From positions 18,558,964 through 18,622,963 of the forward strand of contig JAVGWX010000018.1 of assembly GCA_036924085.1 (NCBI GenBank): a DNA stretch of 64,000 bases, in the 5' to 3' direction. Shown in pieces: positions 33,816 through 44,787 of the stretch. The notes beneath the pieces are model-generated. The model worked only from the letters and a program-made list of their open reading frames with translations, had not been told where the DNA came from and ran no database searches. The position numbers and the translations under genes were made by a program. Every line of letters begins with the position of its first letter. The first letter of the stretch is position 1. This stretch comes from Ariolimax columbianus. Lineage: Eukaryota > Mollusca > Gastropoda > Stylommatophora > Arionidae.

Positions 33816-34390
33816 GTGTGTATCAGATTCAGACAGACAACGCCATCAAACTCTCAAGTAAAGAGAAAGAAATGAAAACTAATGACAGATAATTGGAAAA
33901 TACTAAACGCTGGAAAAAAAAAATTAAATTGAGAAAAAGTGTAGAAAGAACACAATTTGAAGCTTGTGATTATTGATGAGTTAATTAAGTGGAACGACTG
34001 ACAATAACTGAATGACTGAACGATATAAAGATATGATTACAGGAAGCTTTTAACAGAGATAATTGGGAGAAACAACGTTATTTCTTTTAGCACAACAAAT
34101 ACATGTATCTTCTACTACAAACAATGCTAATTAAACTGAGACTGCGGATTCTTCAATAAATTGTACTGTTCTTTTCAGTGTCCCAATACCGCTGTACAGT
34201 TGCTCCTCAAGGGAAGTAGGCGAAGGGCATATCTTTCTCTTCAGATCTGTGTGCTGGGAGGCAGTCTTGTTGTACATGTGCTGCTGTTATATTTGCCAGG
34301 CCGCAGTAACATAGGCTGGTGGTACTTATCTTGAATCTGGTCTACAGGTGGTGTCTCATTCTGCTTTGGTCAATTGTGGAGACGCTAGAT
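33816..34390. other. No recognisable feature
   Basis: Unique AT-rich intronic sequence. Confidence 0.35.
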
Positions 34391-34397
34391 GATAACT

Positions 34398-34516
34398 TTT
34401 AGTCATTTCTGGATAGTTGGTAGTATCCTTGGTCATTTCTGGATGGCTGGTAGTGTCCTAGGTCATTTCTGGATGGTTGGTAGTGTCCTTGGTCATTTCT
34501 GGATGGTTGGTAGTGG
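34398..34516. repeat. 30-bp minisatellite, ggtcatttctggatggttgg type
   Basis: Four units, the last interrupted by the SINE-3 end. ttggtagta resumes after the SINE at 34788-34796. Confidence 0.8.
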
Positions 34517-34787
34517 CAAAGGCCGCCGTCCATCGTAGACGATGATGGCATAATTAATTTTGCTAGCGCTATTTTTAAAAAGGATTAACTGCGCTACTTC
34601 TTATCCTCACTCTCTCGTCTCGAGCCGCCCGACTCCAGTGGCAAGTCAAGGACAAAACGATTCGGGAGTGACTACGAGATGCAGGGGACTCCGCATCAGG
34701 CATCCATGAAAAAGACGGCAGAGTCCGGAGTCGAACCCACACCACCTGATCACGAAGCCGACGGCTTAACCACTTCGCCACGGAATA
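34517..34787 (-). mobile_element. SINE-3 family, copy 1
   Basis: Minus-strand tRNA-derived SINE of about 270 bp. The head at right reads cgtggcgaagtggttaagcc (A box), and a B box ggttcgactcc lies near 34737-34727. The body includes cgtctttttcatgg, gtcactcccgaatcg, cttgacttgccactgg and the 3' block atgccatcatcgtctacgat. The copy at 58938-59208 is about 85-90% alike by eye. ggttggtagt on both flanks is a candidate target duplication within a minisatellite. Confidence 0.85.
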
Positions 34788-34816
34788 GTTGGTAGTATGC
34801 AGGAAGTTATTAGTAT

Positions 34817-35512
34817 TACATGTTTCCTAGAGGTTGGGGCAGGTCATCAGGTGGTCTGGGTCCTGTATTGCGCCAGAGTCACATGTTTCCTAGAGGTTGT
34901 GGCAGGTCATCAGGTGGTCTGGGTCCTGTATTGCGCCAGAGTCACATGTTTCCTAGAGGTTGGGGCAGGTCATCAGGTGGTCTGGGTCCTGTATTGCGCC
35001 AGAGTCACATGTTTCCTAGAGGTTTGGGCAGGTCATCAGGTGGTGTGGGTCCTGTTTTGCGCAAGAGTCACATGTTTCCTAGAGGTTGGGGCAGGTCATC
35101 AGGTGGTCTGGGTCCTGTATTGCGCCAGAGTCACATTTTTCCTAGAGTTTGGGGCAGGTCATCAGGTGGTCTGGGTCCTGTATTGCGCCAGAGTCACATG
35201 TTTCCTAGAGGTTGGGGCAGGTCATCAGGTGGTCTGGGTCCTGTATTGCGCCAGAGTCACATGTTTCCTAGAGGTTGGGGCAGGTCATCAGGTGGTCTGG
35301 GTCCTGTATTGCGCCAGAGTCACATGTTTCCTAGAGGTTGGGGCAGGTCATCAGGTGGTCTGGGTCCTGTATTGCGCCAGAGTCACATTTTTCCTAGAGT
35401 TTGGGGCAGGTCATCAGGTGGTCTGGGTCCTGTATTGCGCCAGAGTCACATGTTTCCTAGAGGTTGGGGCAGGTCATCAGGTGGTCTGGGTCCTGTATTG
35501 CGCCAGTCACGT
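34817..35512 (-). repeat. 63-bp minisatellite from retroelement zinc-knuckle coding
   Basis: Eleven units starting catgtttcctagaggttggg. On the minus strand the last unit reads GAIQDPDHLMTCPNL, the knuckle motif also seen at 21100-21400. The unit is part of family C copy 2, whose unexpanded flanks continue at 35513-35640. Confidence 0.93.
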
Positions 35513-36330
35513 GTTTCCGTGTCCAAGTACCACGTCACACAGCATGCATCCAGTATTCAGCCACCTGAATTGCCTTGTCATTTGCCTTCATCATGATAGA
35601 TGATGTCCAGGGGTATGCTCCCCATGAAGTTCCAAATCTGTGGCCTGCATCAATTCGTGCCCATCACTGGAGCCTGCATCAATTCGTGTCTATCTCTGGG
35701 GCCTGCACCAATTCGTGCCGGTCTCTGGGGCCTGCATCAATTTGTGCCGGTCTCTGGGGCCTGCACCAATTCGTGCCGGTCTCTGGGGCCTGCATCAAGT
35801 CGTGCCGGTCTCTGGGGCCTGCACCAATTCGTGCCGGTCTCTGGGGCCTGCATCAATTCGTGCCGGTCTCTGGGGCTTGCATCAATTCGTGCCCATCTTT
35901 GGGGCCTGCATCAATTCGTGCCCATCTATGAGGCCTGCATCAATTCGTGCCCATCTCTGGGTACTGCATCAATTCGTGTCAGTCTCTGGGTCCTGCATCA
36001 ATTCATGCCCATCTATGGGGCCTGCATTAATTCATGACCATCTATGGGGCCTGCATCAATTCATGACCATCTATGGGGCCTGCATCAATTCATGACCATC
36101 TATGGGGCCTGCATCAATTCGTGTCCATCTCGCGGGCCTGCATCAATTCGTGCCGGTCTCTGGGGCCTGCATCAATTCGTTCCGGTCTCTGGGGCCTGCA
36201 TCAATTCGTGCCGGTCTCTGGGGCCTGTATCAATTCGTGCCCATCTCTAGACACGGCGATTCTTAGGGCTTGACTGTTTCGGCTTTGTTGATTTTTAGGA
36301 AACTGTGTCTGAATTTGAGTCTTGTGCTCT
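35513..36330 (-). mobile_element. Retroelement 3' fragment (family C), copy 2, with 29-bp expansion
   Basis: The flanks gtgtccaagtaccacgtcac and atagatgatgtccaggggta (35513-35635) and 36235-36325 (agacacggcgattcttaggg, gtcttgtgctctgtgg) match family C copy 1. Between them (35640-36250) the block gcctgcatcaattcgtgccg then gtctctggg is repeated about 21 times at a 29-bp period. On minus it corresponds to the single ERWHELIQAP segment of copy 1. Confidence 0.85.
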
Positions 36331-36444
36331 GTGGTTTCCTCCGATGTTACACAATGGTAGTATCCATTGTATCCCTGCTTTCTGGAATTCGTAACTATAA
36401 AACTTTTGTTCTTCAAAATGCAGCCACCAACAATAACAATAGGG

Positions 36445-36690
36445 CATAGCTACAAATTAACTAAAAAGATGTCCAGATTAGATATCAGGAAATATTTTTT
36501 TTAGTCAGAGAGTGGTGAATGTTTGGAATGCATTGCCTCGGGAGGTAGTAGAGGCAGGAACAATTAATGCATTTAAGAATACATTGGATGCGCATATCTT
36601 TTAGACCAATGGTAATGTAAATGAAACTGGATGTATACCGATTCTGCAGAGTCTTCTAAGCCAGGAAAAAGACGTTAAGTTAAGTTAAGT
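36445..36690 (+). pseudogene. CR1-like LINE, C-terminus and 3' end
   Basis: The plus strand encodes KLTKKMSRLDIRKYFFSQRV, then VNVWNALPREVVEAGTINAF and KNTLDAHIF followed by a stop. This is the conserved end of CR1/L2/jockey-type polyproteins ('FF..RVV..WN.LP..VV.A.S...FK..LD'). After the stop, ctctgcagagtcttctaa-like 3' UTR ends in (gttaa)n repeats (36677-36693). The 5' part is missing; the remaining frame is open. Confidence 0.85.
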
Positions 36691-37018
36691 AAGACATTTT
36701 CTAAACAGCTGCCCTCAATTATTTGAGTTGACAGTTACAGTAGGACTAGAGTGCCGTTAGGTCTGACTCTGTCCCAGCCAGTATCACGATTTTCTCACGC
36801 ATTTGGTTTTTGTAAAAAATGCATTTAAAGAAACATGTATGAAGAATTAATCAAATGCAATAATAGCACAGGGAATAGTCATGTCTAATTGTTATGTTTG
36901 TCTTATTTCTGTTGAGTTAATGACTTTCAACACCATGAACCCCCCACTTCTTAAATTAGGTTGTTTTTCCATTTGAACACAGTAATTCTTGCTATATGAT
37001 GTCGTATTTACGTTAATT
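36691..37018. other. No recognisable feature
   Basis: Unique intronic sequence. Confidence 0.35.
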
Positions 37019-37021
37019 CCG

Positions 37022-37372
37022 GGTGTGGTAGCACGTGTCATTTGTGTGGTAGCAGGTGTCATTTGTGTGGTAGCAGGTGTCATTTGTGTGGTAGCAGGTG
37101 TCATTTGTGTGGTAGTAGGTGTCATTTGTGTGGTAGTAGGTGTCATTTGTGTGGTAGCAGGTGTCATTTGTGTGGTAGGTGTTATTTGTGTGTTAGCAGG
37201 TGTCATTTGTGTGGTAACAGGTGTCCTTTGTGTGGTAGTTGGTGTCATTTGTGTGGTAGTAGGTGTTATTTGTGTGGTAACAGGTGTCATTTGTGTGGTA
37301 GCAGGTGTCATTTGTGTGATATCAGGTGTCATTTGTGTGATATCAGGTGTCATTTGTGTGGTAGCTTTAGTT
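37022..37372. repeat. 21-bp minisatellite, gtgtggtagcaggtgtcatt type
   Basis: About 16 units, one of 18 bp. The frame CGSRCHL and its two other readings are artefacts of the 21-bp period. Confidence 0.92.
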
Positions 37373-37414
37373 TTTCTATCTATAATCTATAAATACGACT
37401 TCGTTTTGTATTCA

Positions 37415-37665
37415 TACTCATATATCTCCCTTTCGTATTTTATCATACTCTATATCTTCCTTTCGTATTTTATCATACTCATATATCTCCCTTTCGTATT
37501 TTATCATACTCTATATCTTCCTTTCGTATTTTATCATACTCTATATCTCCCTTTCGTATTTTATCATACTCTATATCTCCATTTCGTATTTTTATATACT
37601 CTATTTCTCCCTTTCGTATTTGATCAAACTCCATATCTGCTTTTTGTATTTTGTCATAAACTTTG
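37415..37665. repeat. 30-bp minisatellite, ctccctttcgtattttatca type
   Basis: Eight units, immediately after the 21-bp array. Confidence 0.92.
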
Positions 37666-37669
37666 GATA

Positions 37670-37885
37670 CAGGTAGTAAGATAAACATATTTAGATAGGC
37701 AGTAAGGTAAACATATTGAGATAGGTAATAAGGTAATCATATATCAGACAGGTAATAAGGTAAACATATATTCAGACAGGTAATAAGGTAAACATATATT
37801 CAGACAGGTAATAAGGTAAACATATATTCAGACAGGTAATAAGGTAAACATATATTCAGAAATGTAATAAGGTAAACATATGCGA
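37670..37885. repeat. 28-bp minisatellite, ggtaataaggtaaacatata type
   Basis: About seven units. This is the third array in a row within 900 bases. Confidence 0.9.
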
Positions 37886-38535
37886 AGACACAGTGTAAGA
37901 TAGTTAGATGATAAGTTAAACGCAAACGTATATAGATTATCAGACAGATGGGAAAATAGACTGCCAGAAATACATCCAGAAACAAGAAGCGTTGAAGGAG
38001 ATATATATGTTTAAATTACATTTGTCTTGTTAAACAACATGGACTTTGTAAAATGGAATCCCTAGTTCTGACCCCATCTGCCTCTCATTCAACTAAAATT
38101 TTTACGTTAACAACGCCAGCCTCTAGAGGTTTTATTTGAGTTATTCTGAGTTCTGGCCACAAGGAATGTCGTTAGACTGACAAAAGATTGCAGTTTTTCG
38201 TAAAAGGTTTTTTTTATTTATTCAAAGAATACCGTCGCCACATGCTGAGCCAAAACGTGCGCTGGTCACAGATGTAACAAGGTCGGGTATCAATTGGCGT
38301 GTCTGCTCATTATTGTGCTTTCATTATTGTAATACTTATGAGCTTTCATTAGCTTTGTCAGTACAGGGAAAATAATTATAAATTTTAAAGAGGTTGGGAC
38401 TTGTATTTGTCCTGGGAAATTCCTGGAGTATATTTATTTGCATACTATATGACACATGAATGAGGCCTCACCAACCACATCACATTCTCTTGTAGAATAG
38501 GCGGTTCAATGTCGCTTTGGATGATGGGGGAAGTA
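37886..38535. other. No recognisable feature
   Basis: Unique AT-rich intronic sequence. Confidence 0.35.
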
Positions 38536-38544
38536 AGCTACCTA

Positions 38545-38725
38545 GCACCTTCTTCATCGTCTTCTGCGATCATTCTCAATCTCCCACTACCAAGCCGTGA
38601 ACAGGATTTTACAAGTAGTAGGATGTAGTCCGGAGAAGAGAATGCGATGTGTCGCTAGTTTACAGTTTGACTGCGATATTTGCACGTTTCGGTCCGACAC
38701 ATCCATCTCTGGCACAAGCCTAGCA
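38545..38725 (-). mobile_element. Dispersed repeat D, partial copy
   Basis: Blocks cattctcaatctcccactac, gagaagagaatgcgatgtgt and gatatttgcacgtttcggtc match 32395-32530. Only the (TTC)n-proximal ~170 bp are present. Confidence 0.7.
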
Positions 38726-38899
38726 CGTCTGTGAGACATATCCAAGGTCCGTTCAAAATCTATCGGACCTTTTTTTTCTTTCCAGCGGAAACAACTGAAG
38801 CACCGACGGTGTCCCCTCACGGAGAGGTGTAAGGGGTCTTCATGCGCAAGTGCGAATCACTTCCCACAGCCCTCAGGTAGCCACCAGTCGCTAGCAGTC

Positions 38900-39415
38900 A
38901 GTCTGTGAGTGAGTGAGTGAACATTGTGAATATCTGTCGTATTTTCGTGTGCTGCGAAAAGACGAAACGACTTAAGCAGAGCAATTGCATTACATTTTGA
39001 AAAAAAAGTATAGTGATATCGAACTGGAAACCATTCGTTGAAGATACCACAGGGAGTGGCAAATCGCTCCAAAGATGGCCGCACATTGGTGGGGAGCCAA
39101 CCACATGTCTGCACGCGCTCAACAGGCCCAAATGACGAGGTCATGGACTAAATACGGACTTTGGTCATATAGAACCGTAGAGTCACCATTTAAGAACTTG
39201 TGGATGAGGTAGAGTGAAGAATTGATTCGCTGCACTCCATTTTGAGCGAGGATTTGGCTATGTGGGGAGTGTCCGCGAATTTCGCGCCGAAGCTGCTAAT
39301 GATGGAGCAGAAGCAACTACTTCTAGAAGTCTCGAAGGACATGCTGGGCTGCGCAAACGCGATCGCGACCACCTGAAAACAGTGATCCCTGGTGGATAGC
39401 CATGGTTTTAGACAT
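38900..39415 (+). pseudogene. Mariner-type DNA transposon, transposase N-terminal remnant
   Basis: One frame (about 39205-39375) reads SLHSILSEDLAMWGVSANFA, then PKLLMMEQKQLLLEVSKDML and GCANA. This corresponds to the second helix-turn-helix and following linker of mariner transposases ('S..SIL.EDLG.R.VSAKFVP.LL...QK..R......L'). Upstream, broken frames keep RRVTI and ELVDEV. The catalytic D,D34D domain that should follow is missing beyond 39400, so it is a dead fragment. Confidence 0.75.
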
Positions 39416-39655
39416 TAGAAAATAGCAATGCTTTTGAAAATAAATGTTTTAAAAACTGTTGAACATTGGCATGGAAGAATTCGAGACCAATAAGCTAATA
39501 AGAGAAATCACGAGCCATCAATATTTCTTTATTATTACAGGGAAAAAACGTCGGACATAGATCGGGCATCTGCTTAGAATAAACAGGAAAATACTTCAAT
39601 TGCAGACAGTTTTGTGGGCCTTAGATGACAGCAGAAAGAGAAAAAGGCCAACGGA
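39416..39655. other. No recognisable feature
   Basis: Unique intronic sequence. Confidence 0.3.
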
Positions 39656-39659
39656 GACT

Positions 39660-39968
39660 CTTCAGAGAACAGTATTCAGAGATGGCCCAACTGTGGGTCC
39701 AATGTTCAGAGATGGTCCAACTTTGGGTCCAATCATCAGAGATGGCCCAACTGTGGGTCCAATCACCAGAGATGGCCCAACTGTGGGTCCAATCATCAGA
39801 GATGGCCCAACTGTGGGTCCAATCATAAGAGATGGCCCAACTGTGGGTACAATCATCAGAGATGGTCCAACTGTGGGTACAATCATTAGAGATGGTCCAA
39901 CTGTGGGTCCAATCTTCAGAGATGGTCCAACTTTGGGTCCAATCATCAGAGATGGTCCAACTGTGGGT
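39660..39968. repeat. 30-bp minisatellite, ggcccaactgtgggtccaat type
   Basis: About ten units ending at the (TTC)n tail of the retroelement that follows. Confidence 0.92.
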
Positions 39969-41068
39969 ACTTCTTCTTCTTCATCGTACGCAGTCAGACA
40001 GTAACCATTATTTTTTCGAAAAAAGCGGCGATCATCCTGAGGCTGTCGACGCTGCCATAGAGCTTGTCTTGTGTTTCCACTGGTGATGGCCACATCTGCT
40101 CTCTCTGATCCTCGTATGTCGGGCAGTCCTGCAGCAGATGCTCAGCGGTCATTTTCCCGGTACCACAGGGGCATTCGTCGGTGCCACCTATCTTCAATGT
40201 GTTGAATAGGTTGTACCTCAGTCTATTGTAGCCAGTGCGAAGTCTGAAGACCACGACCTGCTCTCTTCTGTTCAACTGGTAATAGGCATCGTTTTTGGTG
40301 TAGCCAGTATGTTCAGTTTCCCATTTGGTCATGTATCTGGCTTTAATAAGCCGTTTTGACTCTTCGTACGTCATACTAGTATCTGTTTGTGGTAGTCTTG
40401 CACCTTCTTTTGCCAGTCTGTCTGCCTCCTCGTTGCCTTGGATGTTGCAGTGTGATGAGACCCACTGTACCACTACCCTTTTTGGTGCGTACTGCTGGCA
40501 TAGATGACAGAGTACTGCTCTTAAGTCATTAAGCTCAATGTTTTTCTGGCTTTTTAGCGCTGGGACTACGGCCAGAGCATCTGTAAGCAGGACTGTATGG
40601 CTTTCATTTTCTATTTGTGTCACCAATTCTTCCACTGCCGCCCTCAGTGTCTCTGCCTCCGCTCTGAAATTGCTTGTGTACTTACCAGTAGCGAATGACA
40701 GTGTTATTTTTCTGCCATTTGGTAGGTTCAGGAATGCTTCTGCCCCTCCGTTCTGTGTAGTGTTTGTTACAGAACCGTCGGTGTATGCATGGGTCCAGTC
40801 CATGCTTGGGTAGTTTTTCGATATAAAGCTTAGGGTAGTATCTCTCCTTTCTTTTTCAGTCTGGCAGTTTTTGTTTCCAATACCTGGTATATTTTCTACC
40901 ACCTCTGGAAATATATCCTGCCTCCAGGTAGGTTTTCGTACAGCAGTAATGGGCTTTGGTGTTGTTAGTGCGTTTATGGGATCTTCGTGCATCTTTGCTT
41001 TGGCTATTTCTGCAAAGTTTCTCCGCTTTAGTTTCCCATTTCCGAAATTGTTTAGTCTTTCAGCGATG
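39969..41068 (-). pseudogene. Non-LTR retrotransposon, RNase H domain and zinc knuckle, 5' interrupted
   Basis: Minus-strand open frame with stop at 39996-39994. The N-terminal part (LNNFGNGKLKRRNFAEIAKA) is the linker after RT. RNase H follows: MDWTHAYTDGSV (catalytic Asp), NFRAEAETL (Glu), VLLTDALAVV (Asp; the usual TDS is TDA) and VSSHCNIQGNEEADRLAKEG (His, Asp). Then comes REQVVVFRLRTGYNRLRYNL and a knuckle CPCGTGKMTAEHLLQDC, ending FFEKIMVTV. All four acidic positions and the His are kept, so this domain may fold. Upstream RT is replaced by a minisatellite at 41068. The 3' end is cgtacgatgaagaagaag. It is 5'-truncated and cannot transpose by itself. Confidence 0.88.
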
Positions 41069-42822
41069 TTATAATAACAGCTTGAGAGGCAAGAACAGCT
41101 TGAGAGGTACAGGAACAGCTTTGGAGTTATAAGAACAGCTTGAGAGGTATAAGAACAGCTTGAATGGCAAGAACAGCTTGAGAGGTATAAGAACAGCCTG
41201 AGAGGCAAGAACAGCTTGAGAAGCAAGAACGGCTTGAGAGACAAGAACAGCTTGAGAGGTATAAGAACAGCTTGGGAGGTATAAGAACAGCTTGAAAGGT
41301 ATAAGAATAGCTTGAGAGGTATAAGAACAGCTTGAGAGGTATAAGAACAGCTAGAGAGGCAAGAACAGCTTGAGAGACAAAAACAGCTTGGGAGGTATAA
41401 GAACAGCTTGAGAGGTTTAAGAACAGCTTGAGAGGCAAGAACAGCTTGAGAAGCAATATCAGCTTGAGAGACAAGAACAGCTTGAGAGGTATACAAACAA
41501 ATTGAGAGAAGAATAGCTTGAGAGGTATAAGAATAGCTTGAGAGGTTTAAAAACAGCTAGAGAGGCAAGAACAGCTAGAGAGGCAAGAACAGCTAGAGAG
41601 GCAAGAACAGCTTGAGATGTATAAGATCCGCTTGAGAGGTATAAAAATAACTTGAGAGGCAAGAACAGCTTGAGAGGTATACAAACCGCTTGAGAGACAA
41701 GAACAGCATGAGAGGTACAAGAACAGCTTGAGAGACAAGAACAGCTTGAGAGGCAAGAACAGCTTGAGAGGCAAGAACAACTTGAGAGGCAAGAACAGCG
41801 TGAGAGGTATAAGAACAGCTTGGGAGGTATAAAAACAGCTTGAGAGGTATAAGAACAGCTAGAGAGGTAAGAACAGCTAGAGAGGCAAGAACAGCTTGAG
41901 AGGTATACAAACCGCTTGAGAGACAAGAACAGCTTGGGAGGTATAAAAACAGCTTGAGAGGTATAAGAACAGCTAGAGAGGCAAGAATAGCTAGAGAGGC
42001 AAGAACAGCTTGAGAGGTATACAAACCGCTTGAGAGACAAGAACAGCTTGAGAGGTATACAAACCGCTTGAGAGACAAGAACAGCATGAGAGGTATAAGA
42101 ACAGCTTGAGAGACAAGAACAGCTTGAGAGCAAGAACAGCTTGAGAGGTATAAGAACAGCTTGAGAGGTATAAGAACAGCTTGAGAGGCAAGAACAGCTT
42201 GGGAGGTATAAGAACAGCTAGAGAGGCAAGAACAGGTTGAGAGGTATAAGAACAGCTTGAGAGGTATAATAACAGCTTGAGAGGCAAGAACAGCTTGAGA
42301 GGCAAGAACAGCTTGAGAGGTATAAGAACAGCTTGAGAGGTATAAGAACAGCTTGAGAGGTATAAAAACAGCTTGAGAGGTATAAGAACAGCTTGAGAGA
42401 CAAGAACAGCTTGAGAGGCAAAAACAGCTTGAGAGGTATAAGAACAGCTTGAGAGGTATTAGAATAGCTTGAGAGGCAAGAACAGCTAGAGAGGTATTTG
42501 AACAACTTGAGAGGTATAAGAACAGCTTGAGAGGTATTAGAATAGCTTGAGAGGCAAGAAAAGCTTGAGAAGTATTCACACATCTTGAGGGGTATAAGAA
42601 CAGCTTGAGAGACAAGAACAGCTTGAGAGGCAAGAACAGCTTGAGAGGCAAGAACAGCTTGAGAGGCAAGAACAGCTTGAGAGGTATAAGAACAGCTTGA
42701 GAGGCAAGAACAGCTTGAGAGGCAAGAACAGCTAGAGAGGCAAGAACAGCTTGAGAGGCAAGAACAGCTTGAGAGGTATAAGAACAGCTTGAGAGACAAG
42801 AACAGCTTGAAAGGTATACGAA
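41069..42822. repeat. 18/20-bp minisatellite, cttgagaggtataagaacag type, 1.75 kb
   Basis: Roughly 90 units in two classes, 20 bp with ggtata and 18 bp with ggca (also a gaca variant), mixed without obvious period. A ~70-bp block containing atacaaaccgcttgagagac recurs near 41680, 41907, 42020 and 42055. It has replaced the 5' part of the adjoining retroelement. The 435-residue and 500-residue frames here are repeat translation (LKLFLYLSSCSYTSQAVL). Confidence 0.93.
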
Positions 42823-43420
42823 CGGAGACGTGTGGTGGGGAAAGAGGGAGTTGGAAAGTGGGAGTGTCTGGATCGATTTGTTTAACCTGACCCTGATCAC
42901 TCTTTGCTATCTCAGTTTGCACCAAACAGAAGCCTGTGTCAAAGAAATGTGTGAGATTTAAAACGGTCGCTGATGTAAAATGGGGTTTACATAATCATGT
43001 TGCAAGTCGCATGCCCAATCTCTTTTGCATTTGTAGTTATTTGTTTTTAAATCTCCAGAATCAACTAGAAAGCAATCCAGTCAACCCATTTACAAATGGG
43101 CATCTGGATTACCGTTAGGGAAGGCAATACAGCAAGGAAAGCACGTGGGCAGCTCAGCTCACGTAATCTTATTAAACACAGAATAAACCAGTTAATAGGG
43201 ATACCAATAAGCTGGCTACCACACGATCAGGATTATTAACACGACATAATATAACAAAAACAAAAAAGCCGTACTGTTGCTGAAAGGCATGTGACTTGCC
43301 ACCATGAGATAATCCAAATATACAGAAAAGAAAGACAAAACAAAACTCATAATATTAGACTTCATTAAACGAACTCTTAAACACTTCATCCTTGACGGCA
43401 GTGATATGTTACATGACAAT
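42823..43420. other. No recognisable feature
   Basis: Intronic unique sequence between the minisatellite and the TRPC first exon. Confidence 0.35.
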
Positions 43421-43518
43421 TATTTCTAATTTGAGCCTAACCTGAACGTCTTACTATATCCGTTGCGTAGGTGGTCGCCGTCGCTACACGCCCCCACCCT
43501 GGCGTTAGGTGTACTTAC

Positions 43519-43677
43519 CGAAAGCAGGTACTGCTTCTCCTCGTTGGTCAAGCCAACATCCTTCCTGAAGACACCCATCCCCAAGAAGTCCTCTCCGGTC
43601 TCAATGCCGAGTTCTTCCATCATTCTCGGGGCCGCGTTAAGCAATGACTCGCGGTAGGCGAGGTAAACCTTGTCCAT
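43519..43677 (-). CDS. TRPC-like: TRPC-type cation channel, first coding exon
   Basis: Encodes 53 residues from ATG (43677-43675): MDKVYLAYRESLLNAAPRMM, then EELGIETGEDFLGMGVFRKD and VGLTNEEKQYLLS. The final 'LT.EEKQYLLS' followed by VERGD in the next exon is the characteristic entry into the ankyrin region of TRPC channels ('L...EK.YL..VE.GD'). The donor is TCG/gtaagt (43518-43513), phase 0, matching the phase of exon 2. The start is supported by an in-frame TGA eight codons upstream. A likely acceptor ttgtattctcaacag/G just upstream (AG at 43703-43702) suggests this exon also holds the end of the 5' UTR and that a non-coding first exon lies further right. Minus strand, same as exon 2. The N-terminal ~35 residues are variable in the family and carry no named motif. 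Confidence 0.88.
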
Positions 43678-43700
43678 GACCACGGGGTGGAGAAGTCAAC

Positions 43701-43705
43701 CCTGT
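43701..43705 (-). promoter_or_regulatory. Probable 3' splice site before the TRPC start codon
   Basis: Minus strand reads cttttgtattctcaacag, pyrimidine-rich and ending AG, 24 bases before the ATG. It implies an upstream untranslated exon. Not proven without a transcript. Confidence 0.5.
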
Positions 43706-43714
43706 TGAGAATAC

Positions 43715-44605
43715 AAAAGTGACAAAATTAGGCCAGACACAACCTAAAACTAAATGACAATATAGGCATTTATGTGATAAAATTAGGCCAGGCCCAACCT
43801 AACACCAGTTGACAATGTAATCATTTGTGTGATAAAATTAGGCCAGGCACAACCTAAAACTAAATGAGAATATAGGCCTTTATGTGATAAAATTAGGCCA
43901 GGTACAACCTAACACTAGTTGACAATGTAATCATTTGTGTGATAAAATTAGGAAGGAGATATCCCATGCCTTATTGGCAATAAAAGTATTTGTGTGGTAC
44001 AATTAGGCCAGGTACAACCTAACACCAGTTAGCAATGTAGGCATTTGTGGGACAAAATTAGGCCAGGCACAACCTAACACTAGTTGACAATGTAATCATT
44101 TGTGTGATAAAATTAGGAAGGAGATATCCCATGCCTTATTGGCAATAAAAGTATTTGTGTGATACAATTAGGCCAGGTACAACCTAACACCAGTTGGCAA
44201 TGTAGGCATTTGTGGGACAAAATTAGGCCAGGCACAACCTAACACCAGTTGGCAATATAGGCATTTGTGTGACAAAATTAGGCCAGGCACAACCTAACAC
44301 CAGTTGGCAATATAATTATTTATGTGATAAAATTAATCCAGACACAACCTAACACCAGTAGGCAATATAATTATTTATGTGATAAAATTAGGCCAGACAC
44401 ACCCTAACACCAGTTGGCAATATAATTATTTATGTGATAAAATTAGGCTAGACACAACCTAACACCAGTTGGCAATATAATTATTTATGTGATAAAATTA
44501 GGCCAGACACACCCTAACACCAGTTGGCAATATAATTATTTATGTGATAAAATTAGGCCAGACACACCATAACACCAGTTGGCAATATAAACATTTCATA
44601 CTAAA
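43715..44605. repeat. 55-bp minisatellite, gtgataaaattaggccagac type
   Basis: About 16 units with acaacctaacaccagttggc. A ~180-bp block (aattaggaaggagatatccc...) occurs twice (43946 and 44107), a secondary duplication. It sits immediately upstream of TRPC exon 1, probably in its 5' intron. Confidence 0.92.
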
Positions 44606-44787
44606 GATAAATCATCATCAGCATTATCGTGTGCTATGCCGCTCAGCAAAAAAGTTAATTGATTTCGACAACTTCCTTTTTAGGAATTATATCTTGGGCA
44701 TTCATCAATGTATGACGTTAAATGGTCCAGATTCCATTTGTCAGTTCGGTATCTTGTCTCAGAAACTTGTTGTCATAACACGCAATA
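44606..44787. other. No recognisable feature
   Basis: Short unique stretch. Confidence 0.3.

Larger units (their letters stand above)
30891..43518 (-). other. Intron 1 (coding) of the TRPC-like gene, 12.6 kb
   Basis: Bounded by donor gtaagt (43518-43513) and acceptor ttttccccag (30900-30891), both on the minus strand. Most of it is minisatellite and transposon remnants, listed separately. Confidence 0.85.

Noticed and set aside
34797..35603. 268-residue plus-strand frame (CFLEVGAGHQVVWVLYCARV)
   Set aside because: 63-bp minisatellite; the meaningful reading is the minus-strand retroelement zinc knuckle.
41459..42925. Very long frames (224, 235 and 435 residues) on the minus strand
   Set aside because: Low-complexity translation of the 18/20-bp minisatellite in overlapping frames.
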